Positions 9,727-18,433 of a stretch of DNA of 64,000 nucleotides are shown piece by piece (position 1 is the stretch's first letter; the number at the start of each line of letters is the position of its first letter). This DNA comes from an uncultured Sutterella sp. Lineage in GTDB: Bacteria > Pseudomonadota > Gammaproteobacteria > Burkholderiales > Burkholderiaceae_F. The notes beneath the pieces were generated by a model. That model worked only from the letters and a program-made list of their open reading frames with translations. It searched no databases and had not been told where the DNA came from. Both the position numbers and the translations under genes were made by a program. Location of the stretch: contig CABQGK010000002.1 in NCBI GenBank assembly GCA_902463725.1, forward strand, positions 234,401 through 298,400, given 5' to 3'.

Positions 9727-10088
9727 GGCTTGGCCTCCTGCGACTTGTTCTCCAGAGCGCTCTTTTGCGGGATGACATCAAAGTCAACATGCGTGACACG
9801 ATGATTCTCATCCATCACAAGACTCACCGTGTTTTCACTCTTAGCTTCTTCAAGACCCAAGTTCGAGGCACCTTGTGAGACAGCGCTCGGTAAGGCAGCT
9901 CGACGGATCTTCAGTAACAAGTCCGCTTGATCGTCCGAGAGGCGGCGACCAATGTCAACTGCACGCTCGTGCTCGACAAAGAGGGTGCGGATCTCATAGC
10001 GCTGCTGCACAAGCGTAATCGCCATGCCCAAAACGACGATCACAAAAAACGTCGTGAAGATGAACTGAAGCAATCCCATCCGGTGCAT
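9723..10088 (-). CDS. ftsL: Cell division protein FtsL
   Basis: FtsL is a small bitopic divisome protein that forms a coiled-coil complex with FtsB and FtsQ and activates FtsWI. The 121-residue product has a short N terminus, one membrane segment at about residues 5-25, then a charged helical stretch (residues 27-65) suited to a coiled coil and a short globular end with a VTHVDFDVIP strand. I place the start at the ATG at 10088, about 10 bases after a GGAGG that lies inside the end of rsmH; a longer frame extending into rsmH is unlikely. It sits 5 bases after rsmH and overlaps ftsI. Sequence identity in this family is low, so the call rests on topology and position. Confidence 0.9.
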   Translation of the reverse strand: MHRMGLLQFIFTTFFVIVVLGMAITLVQQRYEIRTLFVEHERAVDIGRRLSDDQADLLLKIRRAALPSAVSQGASNLGLEEAKSENTVSLVMDENHRVTHVDFDVIPQKSALENKSQEAKP

Positions 10089-10093
10089 GATGC

Positions 10094-11173
10094 TCAGTCC
10101 TCCACGATCGCCGTTTGGGTGCGCGTTGCCAAGCGCAAAATCGCTGAGCGTGCACGCGGATTCGCCGCGCACTCATCTTGCCCAGGTCGGATACGCTCTA
10201 CATCGCACAGCAAGGGTGCGGGGAGTTGATCGGGTCTAAGAGGAAGCCGCGGATCAATGGCGCGCTCGGGATGTGCACAACGCTCAAAGAACTGCTTGAC
10301 AATACGGTCCTCCAAGCTATGGAAGGTAATCACCGCAAGCCGCCCCCCTGGATTCAAGAGTTTCAGCGCCCCATCGAGCGCAGTACGTAGCTCATCGAGC
10401 TCGTGATTAATGGCAATACGGATCGCTTGAAAGGTTCGCGTTGCGGGGTGTTGTCCTGGATCCTTACGGTTTTTCGGCACCACACTCGCCACTAGATTGG
10501 CAAGCCCCTGAGTGCTCTGAATCGGAGCGCTCGCACGACGCTCAACGATGGCGCGTGCTATTTGTCGCGCAAAACGCTCTTCGCCATAGACACGCAACAC
10601 CTCAGCGAGTTCCGCTTCCGTGACCTGAGCGAGCCACTCTGCAGCGGTCATCCCTGAACTTGTATCCATACGCATGTCCAAGGGGCCATCCATACGGAAA
10701 GAGAAACCACGGCGTGCATCGTCAATCTGTGGGGAGGACACGCCGATATCTAAAAAAACGCCATCTACTCGAGAAATGCCCTCGGCCAGCAAAGTGGGGA
10801 GAATCTGGGAAAAGGGAACATGCAGGATCCTAAAGCGTGCATCGACAATGTTGCGCGCGGCGGCAATGGCCTCTGGATCACGGTCAAAAGCAATGAGGCG
10901 CCCCTTCTCGGACAAGCGCGAAAGAATGCGGCGCGAGTGCCCTCCGCGCCCGAACGTCCCATCGATATAGAGACCATCGGGGTTGTGAACCAAGACCTGC
11001 GGGGCCTCCTCACCTAATACGGAGACGTGCGTAAACACTGTACTCGCTTCTGACACTGCTGAACTCGAAGGTTGTTTTTCTGGGCATCCGCGCGCCACGA
11101 TAGAACGTAGAACGTGCGAACAATTCTTTCTGGGAGATGAAATGAAAAAGTTAATCGCGTGCGGTCTGCACAC
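10094..11173 (-). CDS. rsmH: 16S rRNA (cytosine1402-N4)-methyltransferase RsmH
   Basis: RsmH methylates N4 of C1402 in 16S rRNA using S-adenosylmethionine. The core shows HVSVLGEEAPQ, the SAM loop DGTFGRGGHSRRIL, AFDRDPEA, and the family signature FLDIGVSSPQIDDARRGFSFR with MDGPLDMRMD. The open frame starts at a GTG (11173) 23 bases after mraZ and would give 359 residues with an N-terminal extension of about 45 residues, absent from the E. coli enzyme (313). A second GTG at 11056 would give a normal 320-residue protein. Neither has a strong Shine-Dalgarno sequence, so the start is unresolved. Second gene of the dcw operon. Confidence 0.95.
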   Translation of the reverse strand: MCRPHAINFFISSPRKNCSHVLRSIVARGCPEKQPSSSAVSEASTVFTHVSVLGEEAPQVLVHNPDGLYIDGTFGRGGHSRRILSRLSEKGRLIAFDRDPEAIAAARNIVDARFRILHVPFSQILPTLLAEGISRVDGVFLDIGVSSPQIDDARRGFSFRMDGPLDMRMDTSSGMTAAEWLAQVTEAELAEVLRVYGEERFARQIARAIVERRASAPIQSTQGLANLVASVVPKNRKDPGQHPATRTFQAIRIAINHELDELRTALDGALKLLNPGGRLAVITFHSLEDRIVKQFFERCAHPERAIDPRLPLRPDQLPAPLLCDVERIRPGQDECAANPRARSAILRLATRTQTAIVED

Positions 11174-11196
11174 TATCTCTTACGGAAAAATAGTCC

Positions 11197-11619
11197 TCAG
11201 AAAGTGAAGTCGATGCTCTCAAGGTCGATCTGCTCAGCATTCGCTGTCATGGTGAGCCACTTCTGGCGATCCCAAATTTCAAAATGCTCGCCCATGCCTA
11301 CCAAGGCCACCTCGCGCGTCAGAGCACCGAGCGCTCGGAGCTCAACGGGTATCAGAAGGCGTCCTGCACTATCGCACAGTACGTCCACTGCACTACCTAA
11401 AACAAATCGCACGAAGCCGCGCGCAGTGCTTGGCAGCGCAGCAAGCGCCGCGCGCTTCTGCTCCCAAACGCCGCGAGGATAGAGCACTAGACAGCCATCG
11501 GGATGACGCGTGAGCGTCACCTGCCCGTCACAAAGCGCAACAAGCGCTTCCTTGTGTCGAGCAGGCATCAGCAGGCGCCCTTTTTGATCGAGCGTCAGAA
11601 AAGATGTCCCTTGAAACAC
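11197..11619 (-). CDS. mraZ: Transcriptional regulator / division-cluster protein MraZ
   Basis: MraZ is a small ring-forming DNA-binding protein of the AbrB-like double-psi fold that represses its own dcw operon in E. coli. The 140-residue product has two tandem MraZ repeats: FLTLDQKGRLLMPARH near residue 7 and VLCDSAGRLLIPVELR near residue 80, each with the GR(L)x(I/M)P signature. The GTG start is preceded by GAGG at 7 bases and gives the family's normal MFQG opening. It is the first gene of the dcw cluster. Repeats matching the MraZ operator lie 40-75 bases upstream, so self-regulation is likely. Confidence 0.95.
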   Translation of the reverse strand: MFQGTSFLTLDQKGRLLMPARHKEALVALCDGQVTLTRHPDGCLVLYPRGVWEQKRAALAALPSTARGFVRFVLGSAVDVLCDSAGRLLIPVELRALGALTREVALVGMGEHFEIWDRQKWLTMTANAEQIDLESIDFTF

Positions 11620-11658
11620 GCTGAAGCCTCACTCAGTGAATGGGCAAAAAGGACCTAT

Positions 11659-11694
11659 CCCACACGATAGATACACTTTCCCACTTTCTCCCAC
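11659..11694 (-). promoter_or_regulatory. MraZ-box repeats upstream of mraZ
   Basis: On the minus strand GTGGG occurs at 11694-11690, 11684-11680 and 11663-11659. The first two are exactly 10 bases apart, as in described MraZ operators (GTGGG units at about 10-base spacing); the third is offset by 21. They lie between the proposed promoter and the mraZ GTG, where MraZ binding would repress transcription. A degenerate unit may sit between the second and third. Confidence 0.7.
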
Positions 11695-11705
11695 TTTAAT
11701 CCGTC

Positions 11706-11735
11706 ACTTTACATAGGGCATCCTCTATGAGTCAA
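11706..11735 (-). promoter_or_regulatory. Candidate sigma-70 promoter of the dcw operon
   Basis: Reading the minus strand, TTGACT at 11735-11730 is followed after 18 bases by TAAAGT at 11711-11706. The −35 is near consensus and the −10 matches four of six. Transcription would start just upstream of the MraZ repeats. Confidence 0.45.
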
Positions 11736-11988
11736 GGCTATTAGCAATTTTTTTCTATTGTCACAAACCGCTCAAACGCCCTCACCGTCTTTGCGAGCGG
11801 CATGTGCCGAAATGGGCTAGCCGTTGTGGTATTGTTGTGGCTATTACAGACACGCATTTTCGGGCTAGGCTGGTGCAAACAGCACCCTCAAGCGCGATCG
11901 CTACCGCTTTCTCTTCCCTGCGAAGTGGGGTGCACAGCATATTGCGCAAAGACCGCCCTCGCTCCGACGACTTTCACACCAACAAACT

Positions 11989-14091
11989 ATGCTCGACAAA
12001 ATTATGAAACCGCGCTCGGTGGCTGTCATCGGCGCCTCTACCCGGGCTCATACCATTGGCTCAGACATCATGAAACGTCTGACAGAGTACGGCTTCACGG
12101 GTCCCATCTATCCCGTCAACCCGAAGGGTGGCTTTATCGAGGGGCACAAGGTCTACGCGAGTGTTGCCGAGATTGCCGAGCCCATTGATCTCGCCATCAT
12201 CGTCATCAATTCTCAACAAGTGCTCGCCACCATTGATGCTTGCCACGAAAAAGGCGTAGGCGGCATTGTAGTAATTTCAGCGGGCTTTAAAGAAACCGGA
12301 GCCGAGGGCGCAGCGCTCGAGCGAGCGCTTGCTGAACGTTGCCAGCGCTACGGTATGCGCTGCGTGGGGCCCAACTGCTTAGGCGTCGTCAATACTCATC
12401 CTGCTGTGCGTCTTGACGGCTGCTTTGCTGAAGCCTTACCCGAGCGAGGGGACATTGGGTTTGTATCGCAGTCAGGCGCGCTCGGCGGCGGTATTCTCAA
12501 TATTCTCAAAGATCTCAATCTAGGCTTTGCGCAGTTCATTTCGATTGGCAATCAAGCAGATGTGAACGCAGAAACGGCCATGGCCTATTGGGAGAACGAC
12601 GAGGACATCCGTCAGGTGCTGCTCTACATGGAGAGCATCCAGAACCCAGAAAACTTCCGAAAAATCGCCACGCGCCTCACTAAGAAAAAGCCTGTTCTCG
12701 CACTGAAAGCGGGGCGCACGTCGGCAGGAGCCTCGGCAGCCAGTTCACACACGGGCTCGCTCGCAGGCACGGATCAGGCCGCTGACGCGCTCCTGACGCA
12801 GTGCGGCGTCATCCGTGAGACCTCGCTTGAGAATCTCTTTGCTAGCGCCAAAGTATTCAGTCGCTGCCCTATTCCCAAGGGGGATCGAATCGCCATCGTG
12901 ACAAACTCTGGCGGTCCCGGCATCATGGCTACCGACGCCATTGTGAGTCACGGTATGCGCATTGCAGCGCTCAGTGACACCACCCGGTCCGCGTTGCGCG
13001 AATTTTTACCAGCCGCAGCCTCGGTTAAAAACCCTGTCGATATGATTGCTTCGGCGCCGCTTGAGCACTACCGCAAGACGGTCGAAACGGTGCTCGCAGA
13101 CGACGGCGTCGACATGGTGCTCGTCATCTATCTTCCCTTCTTGGGGCTCAAAGATACAGACGTTGCGCAAGTGCTCTCAGACATCAAACGCGCACACCCA
13201 GAAAAACCGGTGGTGGGCGTTTTCATGACCACAAGCGCTTTCTTTAGTTCGCTCTCGGCCATGCACTTGGAGATCCCCTTTTTCATGTATGCCGAAGAGG
13301 CTGTTGACGCGCTACAGCGTCTCAACCGTCAACGTCTCTGGCTTGAGCGCCCAGAGGGCGCCGTCGAGCGTTTTTCTGTCGACCAAAGCACGGTGCGCGC
13401 ACGTTTGGCGAGTGCGCGCGCAGAGGCTCGTCTCCAGCTCTCCACGCGTGAGAGTATGGATGTACTTCGTGCCTACGGCATCCGTACCTGCCATGAAGCG
13501 TTCGCCCGTCATGAACAAGAGGCAGTCGATGCAGCCAACACGATGGGCTACCCTGTCGTCATGAAGATGACCTCCAAAACAACTTCACACAAGACCGATG
13601 TGGGCGGTGTCATCGTTAACATCCGTAGCGAAGAGCAATTGCGGCGCGAATTCCAAGCGCTACAGGCACGTCTCGAAGAAAAAGGGCTACTTGAGGGCTT
13701 TGAAGGCGTCCTTGTGCAGGAAATGGTGGTCAGTTCTCGCGAAATGGTCTGCGGCGTGGCGACCGACCCACAATACGGACACTTGATGATGTTCGGCTTA
13801 GGCGGCATCTTCATCGAAGTGATGAAAGACGTCACCTTCCGACTCGCGCCGCTCACGGATCAAGATGCGCGTGACATGGTTCGTGGTATCCGCGCCCATG
13901 CGCTCCTAGAAGAAGCGCGTGGGAAGGCCGCCGCACAAGTTCCTCAAATCGAGCAAACGCTTCTACGCTTGTCTCAGCTCGTGGGGGACTTCCCTGAGAT
14001 TGCCGAGCTCGACATTAATCCGCTTATGATCTCCGACGCTACTGGCGAACCCATTGCCGTTGACGCACGTATTGCGATCAAGGGCGAGTAA
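11989..14091 (+). CDS. ADP-forming acyl-CoA/acetyl-CoA synthetase, single-chain
   Basis: This 700-residue protein fuses all parts of an NDP-forming acyl-CoA synthetase: an N-terminal CoA-binding Rossmann domain (SVAVIGAS near residue 10), succinyl-CoA-ligase-like domains with the probable phospho-histidine in ASSHTGSLAGTD near residue 253, and a C-terminal ATP-grasp domain from about residue 480 (VVMKMTSKTTSHKTDVGG, DINPLM near the end). Such enzymes interconvert acyl-CoA + ADP + phosphate and acid + ATP + CoA, giving substrate-level ATP from acetyl-CoA in anaerobes. There is no GNAT domain, so it is not a PatZ-type acetyltransferase. No good Shine-Dalgarno precedes the ATG; a second ATG lies five codons in. 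It diverges from mraZ and ends at a terminator shared with lysR. Substrate cannot be told from sequence. Confidence 0.85.
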   Translation: MLDKIMKPRSVAVIGASTRAHTIGSDIMKRLTEYGFTGPIYPVNPKGGFIEGHKVYASVAEIAEPIDLAIIVINSQQVLATIDACHEKGVGGIVVISAGFKETGAEGAALERALAERCQRYGMRCVGPNCLGVVNTHPAVRLDGCFAEALPERGDIGFVSQSGALGGGILNILKDLNLGFAQFISIGNQADVNAETAMAYWENDEDIRQVLLYMESIQNPENFRKIATRLTKKKPVLALKAGRTSAGASAASSHTGSLAGTDQAADALLTQCGVIRETSLENLFASAKVFSRCPIPKGDRIAIVTNSGGPGIMATDAIVSHGMRIAALSDTTRSALREFLPAAASVKNPVDMIASAPLEHYRKTVETVLADDGVDMVLVIYLPFLGLKDTDVAQVLSDIKRAHPEKPVVGVFMTTSAFFSSLSAMHLEIPFFMYAEEAVDALQRLNRQRLWLERPEGAVERFSVDQSTVRARLASARAEARLQLSTRESMDVLRAYGIRTCHEAFARHEQEAVDAANTMGYPVVMKMTSKTTSHKTDVGGVIVNIRSEEQLRREFQALQARLEEKGLLEGFEGVLVQEMVVSSREMVCGVATDPQYGHLMMFGLGGIFIEVMKDVTFRLAPLTDQDARDMVRGIRAHALLEEARGKAAAQVPQIEQTLLRLSQLVGDFPEIAELDINPLMISDATGEPIAVDARIAIKGE

Positions 14092-14123
14092 CTCGTGCAC
14101 AAGGCCTTATTGACCTAAACCGA

Positions 14124-14159
14124 AACGCCTCCTTCGCACCAAGCGCAGGGGGCGTTTTT
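14124..14159. terminator. Intrinsic terminator between acyl-CoA synthetase and lysR
   Basis: A 9-bp stem (AACGCCTCC paired with GGGGGCGTT, one wobble) is followed by a run of T on the plus strand. It ends the plus-strand synthetase transcript and lies between convergent genes. Confidence 0.75.
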
Positions 14160-14179
14160 CTGCGCCTCTCTCACAAAGG

Positions 14180-15151
14180 CTACGACTTGCTACAGAGCCA
14201 CGCGTGCTTAGCAAGCACGGGGGAGAGCCCACCGAGCGCGGGGAGGAGTTTTTCCACAAAGCCGCGCTGCACAATGTCTGCCACGAGTTGCACTTCGTTC
14301 GCAAAAAGGAGTCGATCCCCCACTGCCCACATACGTCGGATCATACGATGCGAGAACGGCAGCTCTGAAAACTGCACCGCATCGCCAAAAAAGCGCCCAC
14401 ACCAACAATTACTTGGCGGCAGAAAACTCCATCCACCAAGCTCAGCCATCACCCCCATGAGTTGGTAGCTAGAGCCAACGGAAATGCGCCGTACGGGAGA
14501 AATCCCATAGCTTGTGAGTAGCCGCTCCATGATGGCAAGGTCAGAACTTCCTTGTGCGTAGCAAATGAAAGGGCGCTCAGCGGCGAGCGCACTTAATGCC
14601 GCCTTATTCTTGACTTCAGGTACGTTGCGAGCACTTACTAGCACAAAGCCCTCATCGTAGAGCGGCACCGATAACCAGCGCTCATTTTGTTTAGGGAGCT
14701 CTGCCACAACCGCAACAGTCAATTTGTCTTGGGAGAGACCCTCCATCAACGCCCCCGTAAAAGAGGAAATCGTCACAAGCTCTCGCACCCGCTCATAAAG
14801 ACGCGCTGTCACCCATGGCGCGATGGTGGCGGCAGCCGTCTCCCCAAACCCAACTGTCAAGCTCATTTCTGAGAGTTGCGTATTACTGAGGCGCTGCTTG
14901 AGTCCTTGGGCCGCCATAAGAAGGGGCCGTCCCTCTTTGGCGAGTTGGCGCCCCGCTGCAGTAAGGCGCAGAGGGCGCACATTGTGCACAAAGAGCGAAA
15001 CACCAATGGATTCCTCAAGTTTGGCTAGCGACTGCGATACCGCCGAGGGTGTCATACCAAGTTGCGCTGCGGCCTCTTTGAGTACCGTCACCTCGCAGAC
15101 CGTGAGAAAAATGCGCAACTGATCCAAATTCAGTGGATCGACAGTGGGCAT
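14180..15151 (-). CDS. LysR-family transcriptional regulator
   Basis: The 323-residue protein has a LysR winged helix-turn-helix at about residues 5-65 (LDQLRIFLTVCEV, AAAQLGMTPSAVSQSLAKLEE) and a periplasmic-binding-like effector domain from about residue 90. The effector is unknown. I chose the ATG at 15151 because AAGGAGG lies 5-8 bases before it; a TTG nine codons upstream opens the same frame but has no ribosome site. It is divergent from aspA with a 175-base shared upstream region, the classic arrangement for a LysR protein controlling its neighbour, so control of the aspA-dcu pair is a reasonable inference. Confidence 0.88.
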   Translation of the reverse strand: MPTVDPLNLDQLRIFLTVCEVTVLKEAAAQLGMTPSAVSQSLAKLEESIGVSLFVHNVRPLRLTAAGRQLAKEGRPLLMAAQGLKQRLSNTQLSEMSLTVGFGETAAATIAPWVTARLYERVRELVTISSFTGALMEGLSQDKLTVAVVAELPKQNERWLSVPLYDEGFVLVSARNVPEVKNKAALSALAAERPFICYAQGSSDLAIMERLLTSYGISPVRRISVGSSYQLMGVMAELGGWSFLPPSNCWCGRFFGDAVQFSELPFSHRMIRRMWAVGDRLLFANEVQLVADIVQRGFVEKLLPALGGLSPVLAKHAWLCSKS

Positions 15152-15274
15152 GACATCCTCCTTCGGGATCAAGTTCAATGAAGTTTTCCTTAATTTGGAA
15201 AATCATATCGTTGATGTAACTCGCGAGCCAGCGCAACGCCAAACAAAATACGCACAAGCCAAACAGAGACCTCT

Positions 15275-15290
15275 CTGCAGCGCGCTGCAG
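15275..15290. promoter_or_regulatory. 16-bp perfect palindrome in the aspA leader
   Basis: CTGCAG-CGCG-CTGCAG is a perfect inverted repeat ending 36 bases before the aspA ATG in the lysR-aspA divergent region. It could be an operator or a small RNA hairpin. It does not have the T-N11-A form usual for LysR sites. Confidence 0.35.
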
Positions 15291-15326
15291 GCCCTCGGCT
15301 GAATCAAAAATAGAAGGAGTACCAAG

Positions 15327-16763
15327 ATGAATAAAACTCGTGTTGAACGCGATTGTCTCGGAACGATGGAAATCGACGATTCGCTCTACTACGGCATCCA
15401 AACGCACCGTATGGTGAAGGTCTCGGGCGCCGCCAACCTGCCTGTCATTTTCTTTCCAGATCTGCACCGTGCGCTTGCACAGATTAAGAAGGCTTGCGCC
15501 CGTGCTAACGCTGATATCGGCGCGCTCGAGCCAGAAATCGCTGCCGCCATCGTACAAGCCGCCGACGAGATGCTCGCTGGCAAGTTTGATGATCAGTTCC
15601 CGCTAGACATGTGGCAGGGCGGTGGCTACACCTGCGTCAACATGAACGTCAACGAAGTGCTCGGCAACCGCGCCAATGAAATCCTCACGGGGCATAAGGG
15701 GCAGGATCGTGTGCATCCGAACACCCATGTCAACATGGCGCAATCCACCAATGACACGATTCCCTCTGCTACGCACCTTGGTATTGCTGCCCGCTTGGAT
15801 ACCCTCATTGCTCGCACGGCAGCGCTCGCTGAAGCCTTTGAGACGAAAGCCAAAGAGTTTGATCACATTGTCAAAGTGGGTCGTACCTGCTGGCAGGATG
15901 CGCTGCCTGTAACGCTCGGGCAGGAGTTTGGTGGCTTTGCCGCCCTTATGCGCCGCTTGAATCGCAAACTCACAGCAGTTCGCCCTGGTGCTTTTGAAAT
16001 TGTCATGGGCGGTAGCGCTATTGGTACGGGTCTTGGTGCCGCGCCTGGCTATATGCAAGCGCTCTACAAGCGCCTCTCCGAACAGTACGCAGAAGAGGTC
16101 AAACCCGCTGCAAGCCTCTTTGATGGCTTCCAGAACCCCGACTATTTCGTCACTGTCTCGGGGCAGGTAAAAGAAGTCGCCACTTCCATTTCCAAGATCA
16201 GCAAAGACTTGCGTCTGATGAGCTCGGGGCCGCGCGCTGGTTGGATGGAAATTCAGCTTCCGGCACTCAGCCCTGGAAGCTCCATCATGCCGGGCAAAAT
16301 CAATCCGACCGTGCCAGAGATGGTCATCCAGATCGCACACAAGGTCGTTGGTAACGACGTTGCAATCGCCATGGCCTATGACGAAGGGGAACTTGACCTC
16401 AACGTTTGGGATGCCACGTTCTACCAGTGTCTCTTTGAAAGCCTGCAACTGACCGCAGAAGCGCTCGAAATTCTTCGTCGCGACTGCGTCGTTGGCATCA
16501 CCGCCAATGAAGAACGTTGCAAGCACGAAGCCAATGGCTCTATTGCTCTTTCCACTGTTGTTTCCGCACTTTTCGGCTACCCCGAAGGGGTGCGCGTGGC
16601 GCATTGGTGTGAAGCCAACCATGCAACCGTAGCAGAAGCGGTCGTGGCGCTTGAACTGATGACGCCTGAAGAAGCCCGCGTCATGATCGATCCGATGATC
16701 ATGACCTGTCCGGAAAAAATGGCGCAAGCCATTGCCGGCTTCCGCGCATCGCACAAGAAGTAA
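15327..16763 (+). CDS. aspA: Aspartate ammonia-lyase (aspartase)
   Basis: Aspartase converts L-aspartate to fumarate and ammonia. The 478-residue protein belongs to the fumarase/aspartase superfamily: it has HPNTHVNMAQSTNDTIPSA near residue 130, GRTCWQDALPVTLGQEF near residue 190, and the superfamily signature GSSIMPGKINP near residue 317 with the catalytic serine loop. Length and the downstream Dcu transporter favour aspartase over class II fumarase. AGAAGGAG sits 8 bases before the ATG. It is divergent from a LysR gene and is followed by two hairpins and a C4-dicarboxylate exchanger; together the pair would import aspartate and export succinate or fumarate during anaerobic growth. Confidence 0.9.
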   Translation: MNKTRVERDCLGTMEIDDSLYYGIQTHRMVKVSGAANLPVIFFPDLHRALAQIKKACARANADIGALEPEIAAAIVQAADEMLAGKFDDQFPLDMWQGGGYTCVNMNVNEVLGNRANEILTGHKGQDRVHPNTHVNMAQSTNDTIPSATHLGIAARLDTLIARTAALAEAFETKAKEFDHIVKVGRTCWQDALPVTLGQEFGGFAALMRRLNRKLTAVRPGAFEIVMGGSAIGTGLGAAPGYMQALYKRLSEQYAEEVKPAASLFDGFQNPDYFVTVSGQVKEVATSISKISKDLRLMSSGPRAGWMEIQLPALSPGSSIMPGKINPTVPEMVIQIAHKVVGNDVAIAMAYDEGELDLNVWDATFYQCLFESLQLTAEALEILRRDCVVGITANEERCKHEANGSIALSTVVSALFGYPEGVRVAHWCEANHATVAEAVVALELMTPEEARVMIDPMIMTCPEKMAQAIAGFRASHKK

Positions 16764-16774
16764 CGGGTGGTCTA

Positions 16775-16828
16775 CGTGGGGGCGCAGTGGTAATGCTCCT
16801 CTGATGACTGCGCTCCCACGCTTTTTTT
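16775..16828 (+). terminator. Strong intrinsic terminator after aspA
   Basis: A long stem pairs the CGTGGG…GCGCAGT arm at 16775-16788 with ACTGCGCTCCCACG at 16807-16820, followed by seven T residues. It should stop most aspA transcripts before dcu. Confidence 0.85.
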
Positions 16829-16848
16829 AGCCCATACAAATATTTTCT

Positions 16849-16883
16849 GGGGCTCGGGTTTTGACCGGCCCGAGCCCCTTTTT
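16849..16883 (+). terminator. Second hairpin-plus-T-run between aspA and dcu
   Basis: GGGGCTCGGG (16849-16858) pairs perfectly with CCCGAGCCCC (16869-16878) and is followed by TTTTT. It is a second, tandem terminator 20 bases after the first. A candidate promoter for the transporter follows: TTGACG at 16902-16907 and TATAAA at 16922-16927, with short 14-base spacing. Confidence 0.75.
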
Positions 16884-16968
16884 GTACCCAGAAAATCCGT
16901 TTTGACGGTTTTTTCTCCCACTATAAACCTCAGAGACCCCGCGGCCTCCAAGCGGCCGCCACAACTAT

Positions 16969-18288
16969 ATGATTACACTCATTGAATTCCTGATCGTTTT
17001 CGGCGCCATTCTTATGGGCGTGCGCTTTGGCGGCGCAGCGCTCGGCGTCTGGGGAGGTTTCGGCCTCGTTCTCATCAGCATTCTCTTCGGTGTTGCACCC
17101 ACAGCGCCCCCCGTCGATGTGATGCTCATTATTCTTTCGGTCTGTCTTTGCGCCTCCTGTATGGAAGCCGTGGGTGGGCTTGAAGTCCTCGTTCGTATCG
17201 CAGCGCGAATCATCCGCTCCAATCCGAAATACGTTGCTGTCATTGCCCCTGTCGTGAGTTTCTTCCTTACGTTCTTCGCGGGCACGGGCAACGCTGTCTA
17301 CTCGCTCTACCCAGTCATCTATGAAGTGAGTTACAACGCTGGCATTCGTCCCGAGCGCGCCATGGCTGGTGTAGCTGTCGCGGGTCAGGTTGGCATTACC
17401 GCAAGCCCCATTGCTGCCGCAACGGCTGCCATGATTGGCTTGCTCGCCCAAAACGGCCATAGCGACATTGGTTTAGGTAGCATCCTGATGGTGACGTTCC
17501 CGTCATGCTTAGCAGGCGTGGTGCTAGGTTCACTCATTTGCATGCGCCGCGGCAAGGAGCTTTCCGAAGATCCAGAATATCAAGCGCGTCTTGCCGCGGG
17601 CGAAGTGGAACCGCCGCAAAAGCTCGATGATACGCCCTTGCCCGCAAAAGCCAAGCTCTCCGTACTCATCTTCTTGGGCATCATTTTGGTGATTGTGGCC
17701 GCAGGCTTCTTCCCTGACCTTCGCCTGCTCGGCGGTCAGCTCAAAGCCGTGAGCATGTCCACGATTATCGAAGCCTCTATGCTCACGGGTGGCGCGCTCA
17801 TCACGCTCTTTTGCCGCCCCAACATGGACCGTGTTGGCAAGAGTCAGATTCTGCACGCAGGGCTCATCTCGATTGCTGCCATTTTCGGTATTGCTTGGAT
17901 GAGCGATAGCTTCATCGCTGCAAACAGCAAGTTCTTCCTTGAATTTGCTGGCGGCCTTGCTCAGAGCGCACCGATTCTCTTTGCCTTTGTGCTCGCCATC
18001 ATGAGCGCCCTGCTTACGAGTCAGGGGGCTACGACCCGTGCACTGATGCCGCTCGGCTTTACGATTGGCATCTCTCCGATGTTGCTCGTGGCCATGTTCC
18101 CTGCCGTTAATTGCCTCTTCCTGCTACCGATCAGCGGTCCAGCGTTGGCGGCTGTGGGTATGGATCGCTCTGGCACAACCAAGATCGGCAAGTACGTCTT
18201 TAACCATTCCTTCATCCTTCCGGGCGTGCTTATGGTCAGCATCTCGGTTCTCGTTGCCTTCGCGCTCGTGAAGGTCATGGGCTATTGA
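16969..18288 (+). CDS. Anaerobic C4-dicarboxylate exchanger, DcuA/DcuB family
   Basis: Dcu carriers exchange aspartate, fumarate or malate for succinate across the inner membrane in anaerobes. The 439-residue protein has about ten hydrophobic segments, and the FFAGTGNAVYSLYPVIYEVSY segment near residue 105 and VAGQVGITASPIAAA near residue 142 are typical of DcuA/DcuB. No Shine-Dalgarno is visible; a GCGGCC/GGCCGC hairpin lies about 10 bases before the ATG and could affect initiation. It follows aspA across two terminators, suggesting separately tuned expression. I cannot separate DcuA from DcuB by sequence alone, though pairing with aspA resembles dcuA in E. coli. Confidence 0.9.
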   Translation: MITLIEFLIVFGAILMGVRFGGAALGVWGGFGLVLISILFGVAPTAPPVDVMLIILSVCLCASCMEAVGGLEVLVRIAARIIRSNPKYVAVIAPVVSFFLTFFAGTGNAVYSLYPVIYEVSYNAGIRPERAMAGVAVAGQVGITASPIAAATAAMIGLLAQNGHSDIGLGSILMVTFPSCLAGVVLGSLICMRRGKELSEDPEYQARLAAGEVEPPQKLDDTPLPAKAKLSVLIFLGIILVIVAAGFFPDLRLLGGQLKAVSMSTIIEASMLTGGALITLFCRPNMDRVGKSQILHAGLISIAAIFGIAWMSDSFIAANSKFFLEFAGGLAQSAPILFAFVLAIMSALLTSQGATTRALMPLGFTIGISPMLLVAMFPAVNCLFLLPISGPALAAVGMDRSGTTKIGKYVFNHSFILPGVLMVSISVLVAFALVKVMGY

Positions 18289-18433
18289 CCGAGGACAGTC
18301 GATAGCTCCGCCGCTCGCTTTTAGAGGGAGAGGGTGGCACCCTCGAAGGGGGATCGTGCTCGCACGGTCTCCCTTCCTTCATGTTTGTCGCACGCATGCC
18401 TGCACTCACCGAGCCAGCCACATTTGCACAAAC

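Noticed and set aside
15152..15326. FNR site (TTGAT-N4-ATCAA) in the lysR-aspA region
   Set aside because: Only half-site matches were found; no full palindrome.
15603..16754. A 383-codon minus-strand frame opposite aspA
   Set aside because: Antisense shadow of a clearly conserved aspartase; no family similarity seen.
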